Shown piece after piece: positions 1 through 5,523 of a DNA stretch of 6,598 nt. Position numbers and translations under genes: made by a program. The stretch is from assembly GCA_038217425.1 (NCBI GenBank), contig JBBQPM010000286.1, positions 1-6,598 of the forward strand, given 5' to 3'. The notes below the pieces were generated by a model, which saw nothing but the letters and a program-made list of their open reading frames with translations, did no database searches and had not been told where the DNA came from. Position 1 is the stretch's first letter. Each line of letters starts with the position of its first letter. The stretch is from JAIEPT01 sp038217425. Its GTDB lineage: Bacteria; Planctomycetota; Planctomycetia; Gemmatales; Gemmataceae.

Positions 1-31
1 CCCAAGGGTTCGGAGTACCTCACCCGTTGGG
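1..31 (-). terminator. Possible hairpin downstream of the haem-protein gene
   Basis: Bases 1-5 (CCCAA) pair with 27-31 (TTGGG) and 6-9 (GGGT) pair with 22-25 (ACCC), leaving G26 bulged. The hairpin lies 36 bases past the stop codon of the leftward gene, where a terminator would be expected. The T-tract that would confirm an intrinsic terminator would fall outside the window, so this is only a candidate. The rest of bases 1-66 shows no gene. Confidence 0.3.
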
Positions 32-66
32 CTTATTTGTGATACCCTGGGAAACGATTAGCAGCC

Positions 67-3000
67 CTAATCCCGATCGTACAGCGGCTGCGTCGAACGC
101 AGGTACGCGAACAGATCGCGGACGTCCTGGTCTCCGAGTCCCTGCAGCAGCGCCTCCGGCATCAGCGACACGCCGGTGACGCTCATCTCCGCGACGTCGC
201 TCCTCGCTAACACCACCTTTTGGCCGTCGGCCGTGCGCAGCACCACCACCGCGTTGTCCTTCTCGACGACGATGCCGTTTAACACTCGGCCGTTCTCGGT
301 CCCCAGCACGACGTTTTCATAACCTTCGCGGATCTCGGCCGAGGGGTTGACGATGTGCAGCAGCATGGCGCCGAAGTCGTCGCGTTTGAACGGCGTGAGG
401 TCGGGGCCGACGCTGCCTCCTTTGCCGTGCAGCGTGTGGCACGCGGCGCAGCGGACGGCGAAGAGTTTCTTGCCGGGATACGGATTCCCCAGCCCGGCGC
501 CAGTGATCTTGCCGAGCCGATCGATCTCGGTCTTCATCTGCAGCGTGGTCGCTCCCTTGACGTCGCCCCAGTGCTTCTTCACCAGGGCCGCGATGTCCGC
601 GTCCTTGTGCAGCAGCATCTTGCGAACCGCCTGGGTGCCGATCGATTTCGCGTCGAACCGACCGGCGTCGATGGCCGTCAGCCAATCCTTGCACCACTCG
701 CGCCGGCTCACCAGCAGACTCTCGGCGACGTCGCGCAATTCCCCGGTCCACTTCGGCGCCGACGACAGGATCGTCGGCACAATGGCCGGGTCGCGGTACG
801 CTTGCAGCGCCATGAGGCCCGCCTTCCGCAGCGTCTCCTTCTCCGGCGACTGCACCAGTTCCAGGAGAACCGGCACGCAGACCGGCTGATTCGTCTGGCC
901 GAAGACGTCGATCAATTCGAGCCGTTGTTCCATCGGCGTCTTGGCGTCGCGGATCCTGTGCAGCGCGTCCTTGATCGCTGCGTCCTTGCCCTGACGCAGT
1001 GTGAAGATCAGCGACCCGCCCCCCAGCTTGTCGATCTCGGCGAGGATTTCCTTCGACAGCCCGGCAATCGATCGGCCCTTGAACGCTTCCTCGAAGCCGG
1101 CGAGCAGCCGTTGCCCCGAGGACGCGTCGGGCGCCTGCCGGAAGAGCCCCAGGCACGTCTGCAGATCTTTCTGCGTCCCGGCCGTCGCGAACCGGCGCAT
1201 TACCCGCGGCAAGATCGTCTCCGCCACAACCGCGTGCTTCCACACCTCGGGTTCCTTGAACAACGCGAGCACCGCCTCGCGCTGGTCGGCACACGACGCT
1301 TCGATCGCCCACCACAACAAGAGCGGCAGATGGATGTCCTGCGCGTCGGCCTCCTGGCGAAACAGTTCGCGGACGATCGGCAACCCCTGACCCGCCGGCA
1401 GCCGACGTGCGGAACTGGCCAGCTGGCTGCGGACGTGCAGATCCTTCTCCCCGGCGGCCAACTCCGCCAGGATCCGCGCGAGCGTCGGGTTCGCATGCCC
1501 CTCGTCGCCGATCAGGCGCACGGCCCAGCCGCGCACCAACGGCTCCGCGTGAACGAGCGCCCGCTCGGCGACCTCCGGCGTGAAGCCGCCGCTCAGGTGC
1601 AGCGCCCACAACGCCTCGAGCGCCTGCTGGCCTTTGCTCGCGAACAAGAGCTGCGTGCAGAGCGGCACGATCGACGCGTCGCGCCGGTCGCCCAGCAACC
1701 TGCGAATCGTCTCGCGCTGCCAGCGACTTTCGGAGTTCAGCATGCCCACGAGTTCGCGCGAGCTTTTCTTGCCCAGGTCGATCGGCACGGATTTCTTGTG
1801 ATCTTTGCCCATGAGCCGATAGATTCGGCCCGTGTCGCCGTCCATCTGGCCTTCGTGATTCTTCGTATGTGCGAGCTGACCGTCGTACCAGTCGGCGACG
1901 TAGACGGCGCCGTCGGGGCCTTCCTTGATGTCGACCGGGCGGAACCAGTTGTCGCTCGAGGCGACGATCGCTTCGAGGTCTTTCGTTTGCAGCGACGAGC
2001 CGTTCGCGGCGATCTCGCTCAGGACGACCTGACTGAGCAGCGGCGAGACGGCGAGGAGTTTGCCGCGGTAACGCTCGGGCAGCGCGGGCGACTCGTTGAT
2101 GAGGAAAGTGTGGCTGAAGCGCGGCGTGTTGGGATGCTTCATCGCTTCGAAGAAGCCGAAGGCGTAGGGATTGGAGAGGGGGCCGTGCTTGTCGAAACCC
2201 TTGCGGTAGTAGCCCCCCTGGACGTAGTGGAAGCCGCGGGTGTTGCCGCCGTTGTGGCCGGAAAAAAGGCGTCCCTGGGCGTCAAACTCGACGCCGAACG
2301 CGTTGCCGCCCCCCTCGGCGAAGACCTCGTACTTCTTCTTTTCGGGATGATAGCGCCAGATGATTTGCCCGGCGGTGCGGACGGCGGCCTTGTCGCCGGG
2401 ACGCTGGACGGCGCCGGTCACCGTGCTCCCCTGGGCCGCGTACAGCCAACCGTCGGGACCGAAACGCAGGCTGTTGACGACGGAGTGCGTGTCCTCGAGT
2501 CCGAAGCCCTGAAGATGCACGACAGGGTCGCCGGTCGGCTGGTCGGCGTTGTCCTTCGTCGGATAAAAAAGCAAGTACGGCGGATTGAGCACCCAGACGC
2601 CCCCTCGGCCGCGCGCGGCGGCGGTGGCGATGTTGAGCCCGTCCAGAAAGATCGAGTGCTTGTCGTACACGCCGTCGCCGTCGGTATCCTCGTGAATGGT
2701 AATGCGGTCCTTGCCCGGCACGCCGTGCGGCGGAGGCGGCGGAATCTTGTCGTACACCGCGCGCCACCAGATGTCCCGGCTCAACATCTGCAGTCCTGCG
2801 GGCCGAGGATATTGCAAATATTGCACGACCCAGAGTCGGCCCTTTTCATCGAAGCTGATCGACACCGGTTGCTTCACCGCCGGCTCGGCCAGCACCTGCT
2901 GCAAACGCAGATCGTCCGGGATCGTGAACGTCTGCGCCGATTCCGCGGGCGTGAGGCCCCCCTTGCGGCTGCGCTCTCCCTGCGTGATCGACGTCGTGGG

Positions 3001-3507
3001 CACGACCTTACTGAAGACCGCGTATCCGTCCGGAGGCGCGTCGCCGGGCTTGGCCCAGCTCGCGTCGTCGCCTTGACGATACTGCCAGCGCCCCTCCAGC
3101 GAGATGGCGAGCGTCTCTTGAATCAGCACCGGCGGAAAGCCGCCGAACCCGGCGCGCTTGTCCTGGCCATGAATGCGGAGGGCGAGCAAATGCAGCGTCC
3201 CCGGCGTGACGTCGGCCTCGGCGATCGAGAAGCTGAAGAAGTCGTTGCCCGCGTCCTTGTACTTGGGCGGAAACGAACCGGCGCTGCCGATCGCCTTGCC
3301 GTTCCAGTAGATCTCGAAGGCGTTGTGGACCTTGTCGAGACTGAGCGTGACGTCGGCGCCCTTCCACTCCTTGGGAACTTTCACCCAACAGCGCGCCCAC
3401 CCGGCGCCGACCTCGGGCCAGACGCCCGGGACGCTACGCGAAACCCATGTCTCCTGGGCCGCGAGGGAGGTCGGTAGTAGGAATAGGAGCAGAGCGAAGT
3501 GTCGCAT
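67..3507 (-). CDS. PVC-type secreted dehydrogenase-like protein with C-terminal haem c domain
   Basis: 1146 residues, complete. A signal peptide (residues 1-17, hydrophobic LLLFLL core, junction LAA-QE) sends it across the inner membrane. Residues about 20-130 look like a beta jelly roll of the kind found in glycosidases and sialate esterases (I66-Y-W-N-G70). Residues about 190-566 match the Pirellula/Verrucomicrobium membrane-bound-dehydrogenase N-terminal family, a propeller related to sugar dehydrogenases, with a calcium-type loop D274-T-D276-G-D278-G and the family motifs NWFRPVD (W521) and ADWYDG (538-543). Residues about 575-990 are helical HEAT-like repeats. Residues about 1005-1140 form the family's haem domain, with C1020-A-A-C1023-H1024 binding haem c and M1116 a plausible second axial ligand. 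The likely role is periplasmic oxidation of an unknown, perhaps sugar-like, substrate with internal electron transfer to haem. The ATG follows no clear Shine-Dalgarno but gives a good signal peptide. Family assignment is secure; substrate is unknown. Confidence 0.93.
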   Translation of the reverse strand: MRHFALLLFLLPTSLAAQETWVSRSVPGVWPEVGAGWARCWVKVPKEWKGADVTLSLDKVHNAFEIYWNGKAIGSAGSFPPKYKDAGNDFFSFSIAEADVTPGTLHLLALRIHGQDKRAGFGGFPPVLIQETLAISLEGRWQYRQGDDASWAKPGDAPPDGYAVFSKVVPTTSITQGERSRKGGLTPAESAQTFTIPDDLRLQQVLAEPAVKQPVSISFDEKGRLWVVQYLQYPRPAGLQMLSRDIWWRAVYDKIPPPPPHGVPGKDRITIHEDTDGDGVYDKHSIFLDGLNIATAAARGRGGVWVLNPPYLLFYPTKDNADQPTGDPVVHLQGFGLEDTHSVVNSLRFGPDGWLYAAQGSTVTGAVQRPGDKAAVRTAGQIIWRYHPEKKKYEVFAEGGGNAFGVEFDAQGRLFSGHNGGNTRGFHYVQGGYYRKGFDKHGPLSNPYAFGFFEAMKHPNTPRFSHTFLINESPALPERYRGKLLAVSPLLSQVVLSEIAANGSSLQTKDLEAIVASSDNWFRPVDIKEGPDGAVYVADWYDGQLAHTKNHEGQMDGDTGRIYRLMGKDHKKSVPIDLGKKSSRELVGMLNSESRWQRETIRRLLGDRRDASIVPLCTQLLFASKGQQALEALWALHLSGGFTPEVAERALVHAEPLVRGWAVRLIGDEGHANPTLARILAELAAGEKDLHVRSQLASSARRLPAGQGLPIVRELFRQEADAQDIHLPLLLWWAIEASCADQREAVLALFKEPEVWKHAVVAETILPRVMRRFATAGTQKDLQTCLGLFRQAPDASSGQRLLAGFEEAFKGRSIAGLSKEILAEIDKLGGGSLIFTLRQGKDAAIKDALHRIRDAKTPMEQRLELIDVFGQTNQPVCVPVLLELVQSPEKETLRKAGLMALQAYRDPAIVPTILSSAPKWTGELRDVAESLLVSRREWCKDWLTAIDAGRFDAKSIGTQAVRKMLLHKDADIAALVKKHWGDVKGATTLQMKTEIDRLGKITGAGLGNPYPGKKLFAVRCAACHTLHGKGGSVGPDLTPFKRDDFGAMLLHIVNPSAEIREGYENVVLGTENGRVLNGIVVEKDNAVVVLRTADGQKVVLARSDVAEMSVTGVSLMPEALLQGLGDQDVRDLFAYLRSTQPLYDRD

Positions 3508-3539
3508 GGGGAGAGCGGGGTGTTGGGTTGAAATGGAAA

Positions 3540-3569
3540 AGCGGCGCGGACTTTAAGGTCCGCGCCGCT
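3540..3569 (-). terminator. Intrinsic terminator of the Gly/Tyr-rich protein gene
   Basis: A perfect 12-bp stem, 3540-3551 (AGCGGCGCGGAC) with 3558-3569 (GTCCGCGCCGCT), closes a six-base loop. Read leftward it is followed at once by TTTTCCATTT. It lies 27 bases past the stop of the 3597-4109 gene and ends only 32 bases before the haem-protein ATG. It therefore probably ends the upstream message and insulates or attenuates the large gene. Confidence 0.85.
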
Positions 3570-3596
3570 CGGAAGCGACGGCTTTGGCGCGACCGG

Positions 3597-4109
3597 TTAG
3601 TTGCGAATAAAGGGCGAGAAGATATTGCCCGGCCGCAACGAATCGTAGCCCGTAAAGACACTTGGAATAAAGGGACGGTACGGCGATTGATAGTTGGAAA
3701 CGTCGCCGGCGCCAAAGTTGTTGCCGACAAACGAGCCGTACTTGCTACCGGAGTTGATGACGAGAACTTGCGGCGAGTTATCGAGGGGCGGAGCGATGCC
3801 GTAGTTGCGGAAGTTGATGCCGCTGGCATAACCGAACCCGGCGCCGTAACCGCCGAACCCGGCGCCGTAACCGTAGCCGCCGAAGCCGCTTCCGTAGCCG
3901 AAATTCCCGAGACCGTAGCTACCGTGGCCGTAGTTGGGAACGTAGGGGGCATAGGGAGCAAGATAGGGCGAGGCGTTGTAGTAGGGCGCGGGAGCGACGT
4001 TCACGTTATTGAACGCTTGCCCCTGGACGCCGACGAACGAAGCATACTGCGCGTGAGCCGAGGTCGCCAGACCCAGGCTCAGGGTGAGACTCAGGAACAC
4101 CCATTTCAT
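3597..4109 (-). CDS. Small secreted Gly/Tyr/Asn-rich protein, unknown function
   Basis: 170 residues, complete. Residues 1-20 are a clear signal peptide (MKWVFLSLTLSLGLA core, junction AHA-QY), so the mature protein is exported. The mature part has a Tyr/Pro/Ala-rich start (about 39-58), a Gly/Tyr/Phe-rich core (about 60-95, including YGAGFGG followed by YGAGFGY) and a more ordinary tail with a QVLVINSG stretch. A YASFVG near the mature N-terminus is echoed by YGSFVG further on. I see no cysteines, catalytic motif or known domain; composition suggests a flexible or self-associating envelope or matrix protein, which is inference. The start is set by an AAGGAG ribosome site seven bases upstream. 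Its own terminator follows. It sits between the other low-complexity gene and the haem protein, all on the same strand. That it is a gene is nearly certain; its job is not known. Confidence 0.85.
   Translation of the reverse strand: MKWVFLSLTLSLGLATSAHAQYASFVGVQGQAFNNVNVAPAPYYNASPYLAPYAPYVPNYGHGSYGLGNFGYGSGFGGYGYGAGFGGYGAGFGYASGINFRNYGIAPPLDNSPQVLVINSGSKYGSFVGNNFGAGDVSNYQSPYRPFIPSVFTGYDSLRPGNIFSPFIRN
3832..3873. repeat. Perfect 21-bp tandem duplication inside the Gly/Tyr-rich gene
   Basis: Bases 3832-3852 and 3853-3873 are identical and adjacent. The 21-base unit keeps the reading frame and adds seven residues of Gly/Tyr/Phe-rich sequence (around residues 79-93). The flanking bases to 3900 are diverged versions of the same unit, so the core probably grew by slippage or unequal exchange. 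Confidence 0.9.
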
Positions 4110-4116
4110 GACAGGA

Positions 4117-4122
4117 CTCCTT
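4117..4122 (-). promoter_or_regulatory. Ribosome binding site of the Gly/Tyr-rich gene
   Basis: CTCCTT on the plus strand reads AAGGAG on the coding strand, seven bases before the ATG at 4109. It fixes the start and gives an intact signal peptide. Confidence 0.8.
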
Positions 4123-4135
4123 CGAGGATCCTCGA
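4122..4135. promoter_or_regulatory. 14-bp perfect palindrome next to a ribosome binding site
   Basis: TCGAGGATCCTCGA is a perfect inverted repeat that touches the ribosome site of the leftward Gly/Tyr-rich gene. Its half CGAGGATC recurs at 4141-4148. It could be an operator or part of a leader hairpin; it could also be chance in GC-rich DNA. Confidence 0.4.
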
Positions 4136-4158
4136 GGGGACGAGGATCGAAAGGAAGA

Positions 4159-4181
4159 AGCCCGCGGGGGGACCGCGGGCT
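4159..4181 (-). terminator. Intrinsic terminator of the Tyr/Pro repeat protein gene
   Basis: A perfect 9-bp stem, AGCCCGCGG (4159-4167) with CCGCGGGCT (4173-4181), has a five-base loop. Read leftward it begins eight bases past the stop codon at 4189 and is followed by the T-rich TCTTCCTTTC. The stem is strong and GC-rich; the tail is pyrimidine-rich rather than pure T, so some readthrough into the next gene is possible. Confidence 0.8.
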
Positions 4182-4188
4182 GGGGAGA

Positions 4189-4602
4189 TTAACGCGGATA
4201 GTACGGCGTGTAGTAGGATTCAGTGGTCACGCCGCGAGGACGAAAGATGCCGTACCCGGTGGTTTGGCGAATGGTGTACGTGCCCGGCGCGGGAGCGGAA
4301 TAGGCGACAACGGGGGCCGAATACGTCATCACCGGCGGAGAATACGCGACGACTGGCGCGGAATAGGCCATTACCGGAGCGGAGTAGGCGACTTGCGCGG
4401 GCTGATAATACGAGACCTGAGCGGGCGGATAATAAGAGACCTGAGCAGGCGGATAATAACTGTACTGCACCGCGGGCGCGGGATAATAGGCGACCGTGGG
4501 GGCCGGGGCAAACACCGGCGGCGAGTAAACCTGAACGAACTGTGCCGACGCGGTTCCGACTGTTCCCAAGATCAGTGCGAGAGAGGTGACGAGGCTTTTC
4601 AT
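4189..4602 (-). CDS. Small secreted Tyr/Pro/Ala repeat protein, unknown function
   Basis: 137 residues, complete. Residues 1-20 are a signal peptide (MKSLVTSLALILG core, junction ASA-QF). The mature chain is almost entirely repeats. Residues 49-72 are three copies of an eight-residue unit (YYPPAQVS, YYPPAQVS, YYQPAQVA). Residues 73-107 are five copies of a seven-residue unit built on YSAPVVA. A short unique tail with TGYGIF and Tyr/Pro (YYTPYYP) ends it. There is no cysteine or catalytic motif. Such Tyr/Pro-rich exported proteins resemble structural envelope or surface-coat proteins, but that role is inference. The frame stays open upstream to 4857, but the start at 4602 is chosen because GGAGG lies six bases before it and the signal peptide begins there. 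Its own terminator follows, and a similar secreted protein is encoded immediately downstream. Confidence 0.85.
   Translation of the reverse strand: MKSLVTSLALILGTVGTASAQFVQVYSPPVFAPAPTVAYYPAPAVQYSYYPPAQVSYYPPAQVSYYQPAQVAYSAPVMAYSAPVVAYSPPVMTYSAPVVAYSAPAPGTYTIRQTTGYGIFRPRGVTTESYYTPYYPR
4282..4386. repeat. Five 21-bp (seven-codon) repeats
   Basis: Codons 73-107 of the Tyr/Pro repeat protein are five in-frame units, YSAPVMA, YSAPVVA, YSPPVMT, YSAPVVA and YSAPAPG. At DNA level the copies differ, so this is an old rather than recent expansion. Confidence 0.85.
4387..4458. repeat. Three 24-bp (eight-codon) repeats
   Basis: Codons 49-72 are three in-frame copies of YYPPAQVS with small changes. The DNA copies share the plus-strand core GGCGGATAATA or close variants. 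The array abuts the seven-codon array directly, so the unit length switches from 24 to 21 bases at about 4386. Confidence 0.85.
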
Positions 4603-4818
4603 GGTGTTCCTCCAATGTTCCTGACGCTCTTCCGTTTCTATTGTCGGAAGCAAGTCAAGAGGATGCAAGCGAAAATGAGCCGGATTTTCCGAAAGATGGG
4701 ATTCTCCGGCCACGTTCGACCGTGGGATCGAAAGAATTATGGTGCGAATCTCATGCCGGGGATTTGGACTTTTCGAGAGCCGATTCCGCGCGTTAGAATG
4801 TTGCGTGGAGGTAGTGCC
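4603..4818. other. Divergent intergenic spacer
   Basis: 216 bases between the leftward Tyr/Pro gene and the rightward toxin-antitoxin module must hold promoters for both. On the leftward strand, GGAGG (4609-4613) is the ribosome site and TTGACT (4653-4658) resembles a -35 box, but no good -10 sits at the right distance. A small hairpin CCACG (4710-4714) with CGTGG (4721-4725) is present. I see no gene, tRNA or known riboswitch here. Confidence 0.5.
4794..4811 (+). promoter_or_regulatory. Candidate -10 box and ribosome site of the toxin-antitoxin module
   Basis: TAGAAT at 4794-4799 is one base from the sigma-70 -10 consensus. No clear -35 box lies 16-18 bases upstream; TTTTCG at 4770-4775 is only weakly placed. 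GGAGG at 4807-4811 lies seven bases before the ATG at 4819 and is convincing. The leader would be very short if TAGAAT is used. Confidence 0.45.
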
Positions 4819-5025
4819 ATGAACATGAAAGCTGAATCTGCTCCCGATGTAATCCAAAACGGTGTGCGGAAACCGGACGAAAAGACTACTGGCGGTATCA
4901 AAGATCCGGAGGCCGCTCGTAAATCACTTGAGGCGATGACACGGATTCGCGAACTTCAGACTCAGAAATACGGACTTCGCGACATTGCCGTTCCGATGGT
5001 ACGTGAAGCCCGGAACGGCCAATGA
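4819..5025 (+). CDS. Probable antitoxin of a VapBC-like module
   Basis: 68 residues. Called antitoxin because it immediately precedes a PIN-domain toxin, and its stop overlaps the toxin start in ATGA (5022-5025), which couples their translation. The last 30 residues (about 38-68) form a predicted amphipathic helix ending IAVPMVREARNGQ; this resembles the toxin-binding tail of VapB/FitA antitoxins, which often end in a short E-x-R-type segment. The first 35 residues are polar and Lys/Glu/Asp-rich, with no AbrB, ribbon-helix-helix or Phd DNA-binding pattern I can recognise. The start is ATG 4819, seven bases after GGAGG; a second ATG two codons later is less well spaced. The frame stays open upstream to 4084, but that part is an Arg/Gly-rich shadow of other genes. 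A hand count gives about 54% GC here, well below the neighbours, suggesting acquisition. Confidence 0.75.
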   Translation: MNMKAESAPDVIQNGVRKPDEKTTGGIKDPEAARKSLEAMTRIRELQTQKYGLRDIAVPMVREARNGQ

Positions 5026-5447
5026 AGTATGTATTCGACGCGTGCGTGGCGCTCAAACTCGTGCTCTCGGAGACCAACTCCGATAAGGCGAATCGACTAT
5101 TCGTCGAACATCTTGCAGGAATTCATGAGTTTATCGCCCCAGATTTCTTTCCTACCGAATGCGCCCATGTCCTGATGAAGGCGGAGCGGAAAGGCACTAT
5201 CGGACCGGGTGAAGCCGACCTTTTCTTGCAACACCTTGTCAACAACTCGCCGATCCTCTACCCCGCTATCCCGCTACTGACCCGCGCTATCGAAATCGCG
5301 TTGCAGTGCGGGGCCAGCGTCTACGATTGCCTTTACGTCGCCCTCGCCGAACGCGAAGGCTGTGAGATGGTGACCGCCGATCAAAATCTTATCGCCGCCA
5401 CTGCCCCACATTACCCATTCCTCATTTCACTGGCGAATCTGCCGTAA
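5022..5447 (+). CDS. PIN-domain ribonuclease toxin, VapC family
   Basis: 141 residues, the usual VapC length. PIN-domain toxins are metal-dependent ribonucleases that cut tRNA or other RNA when freed from the antitoxin. The acidic active-site set is complete: D6 in VFDACVALK, E46 in FPTECAHVL, D102 in SVYDCLYVALAE and D120 in MVTADQNL. No signal peptide or membrane segment is seen, so it acts in the cytoplasm. The start is the ATG overlapping the antitoxin stop; its ribosome site would lie inside the antitoxin coding region, consistent with translational coupling. Transcription is probably controlled together with the antitoxin. Nothing suggests truncation or inactivation. The family call is strong; its RNA target cannot be told from the sequence. 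Confidence 0.92.
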   Translation: MKYVFDACVALKLVLSETNSDKANRLFVEHLAGIHEFIAPDFFPTECAHVLMKAERKGTIGPGEADLFLQHLVNNSPILYPAIPLLTRAIEIALQCGASVYDCLYVALAEREGCEMVTADQNLIAATAPHYPFLISLANLP

Positions 5448-5459
5448 ATTCGACTCGAC

Positions 5460-5489
5460 TTGTTTTTCGCGGGGCCTTCCGCGTAGGAT
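5460..5489 (+). promoter_or_regulatory. Weak candidate promoter of the STN-like gene
   Basis: TTGTTT (5460-5465) and TAGGAT (5484-5489) are spaced by 18 bases and match sigma-70 consensus in three and four positions. Between them is a 5-bp hairpin, CGCGG (5468-5472) with CCGCG (5479-5483). The hairpin lacks a following T-tract, so I do not call it a terminator of the toxin gene. Readthrough from the toxin gene is the alternative. Confidence 0.3.
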
Positions 5490-5511
5490 GACGGATATGG
5501 AAACATATATG

Positions 5512-5517
5512 AAGGAG
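5512..5517 (+). promoter_or_regulatory. Ribosome binding site that sets the STN-like start
   Basis: AAGGAG lies six bases before ATG 5524. Three earlier in-frame ATGs (5488, 5497, 5509) would add a polar stretch in front of the signal peptide and have no ribosome site, so 5524 is preferred. Confidence 0.85.
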
Positions 5518-5523
5518 TATTTT

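Noticed and set aside
355..3477. Open frame of 1040 codons on the plus strand, opposite the haem-protein gene
   Set aside because: Its length is explained by high GC and codon bias of the true gene on the other strand. The product is Arg/Val/Asp-rich with no recognisable domain, whereas the minus-strand product has clear family motifs throughout.
4282..4458. Repeat array considered as a CRISPR
   Set aside because: The repeats are contiguous 21- and 24-base coding units that keep frame, with no spacers and no cas genes.
3447..4589. 380-codon plus-strand frame over the two small secreted genes
   Set aside because: It is antisense to genes with signal peptides, ribosome sites and terminators, and gives an Arg-rich product without domains.
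4084..4818. Upstream in-frame extension of the antitoxin
   Set aside because: It crosses two convincing minus-strand genes and encodes an Arg/Gly-rich low-complexity chain. The GGAGG at 4807-4811 supports the start at 4819.
4603..4857. 85-codon N-terminal extension of the Tyr/Pro repeat protein
   Set aside because: It would bury the signal peptide inside the protein, and a strong ribosome site precedes the internal ATG at 4602.
5468..5483. Hairpin after the toxin gene considered as a terminator
   Set aside because: The stem is only 5 bp and no T-tract follows it on the plus strand.
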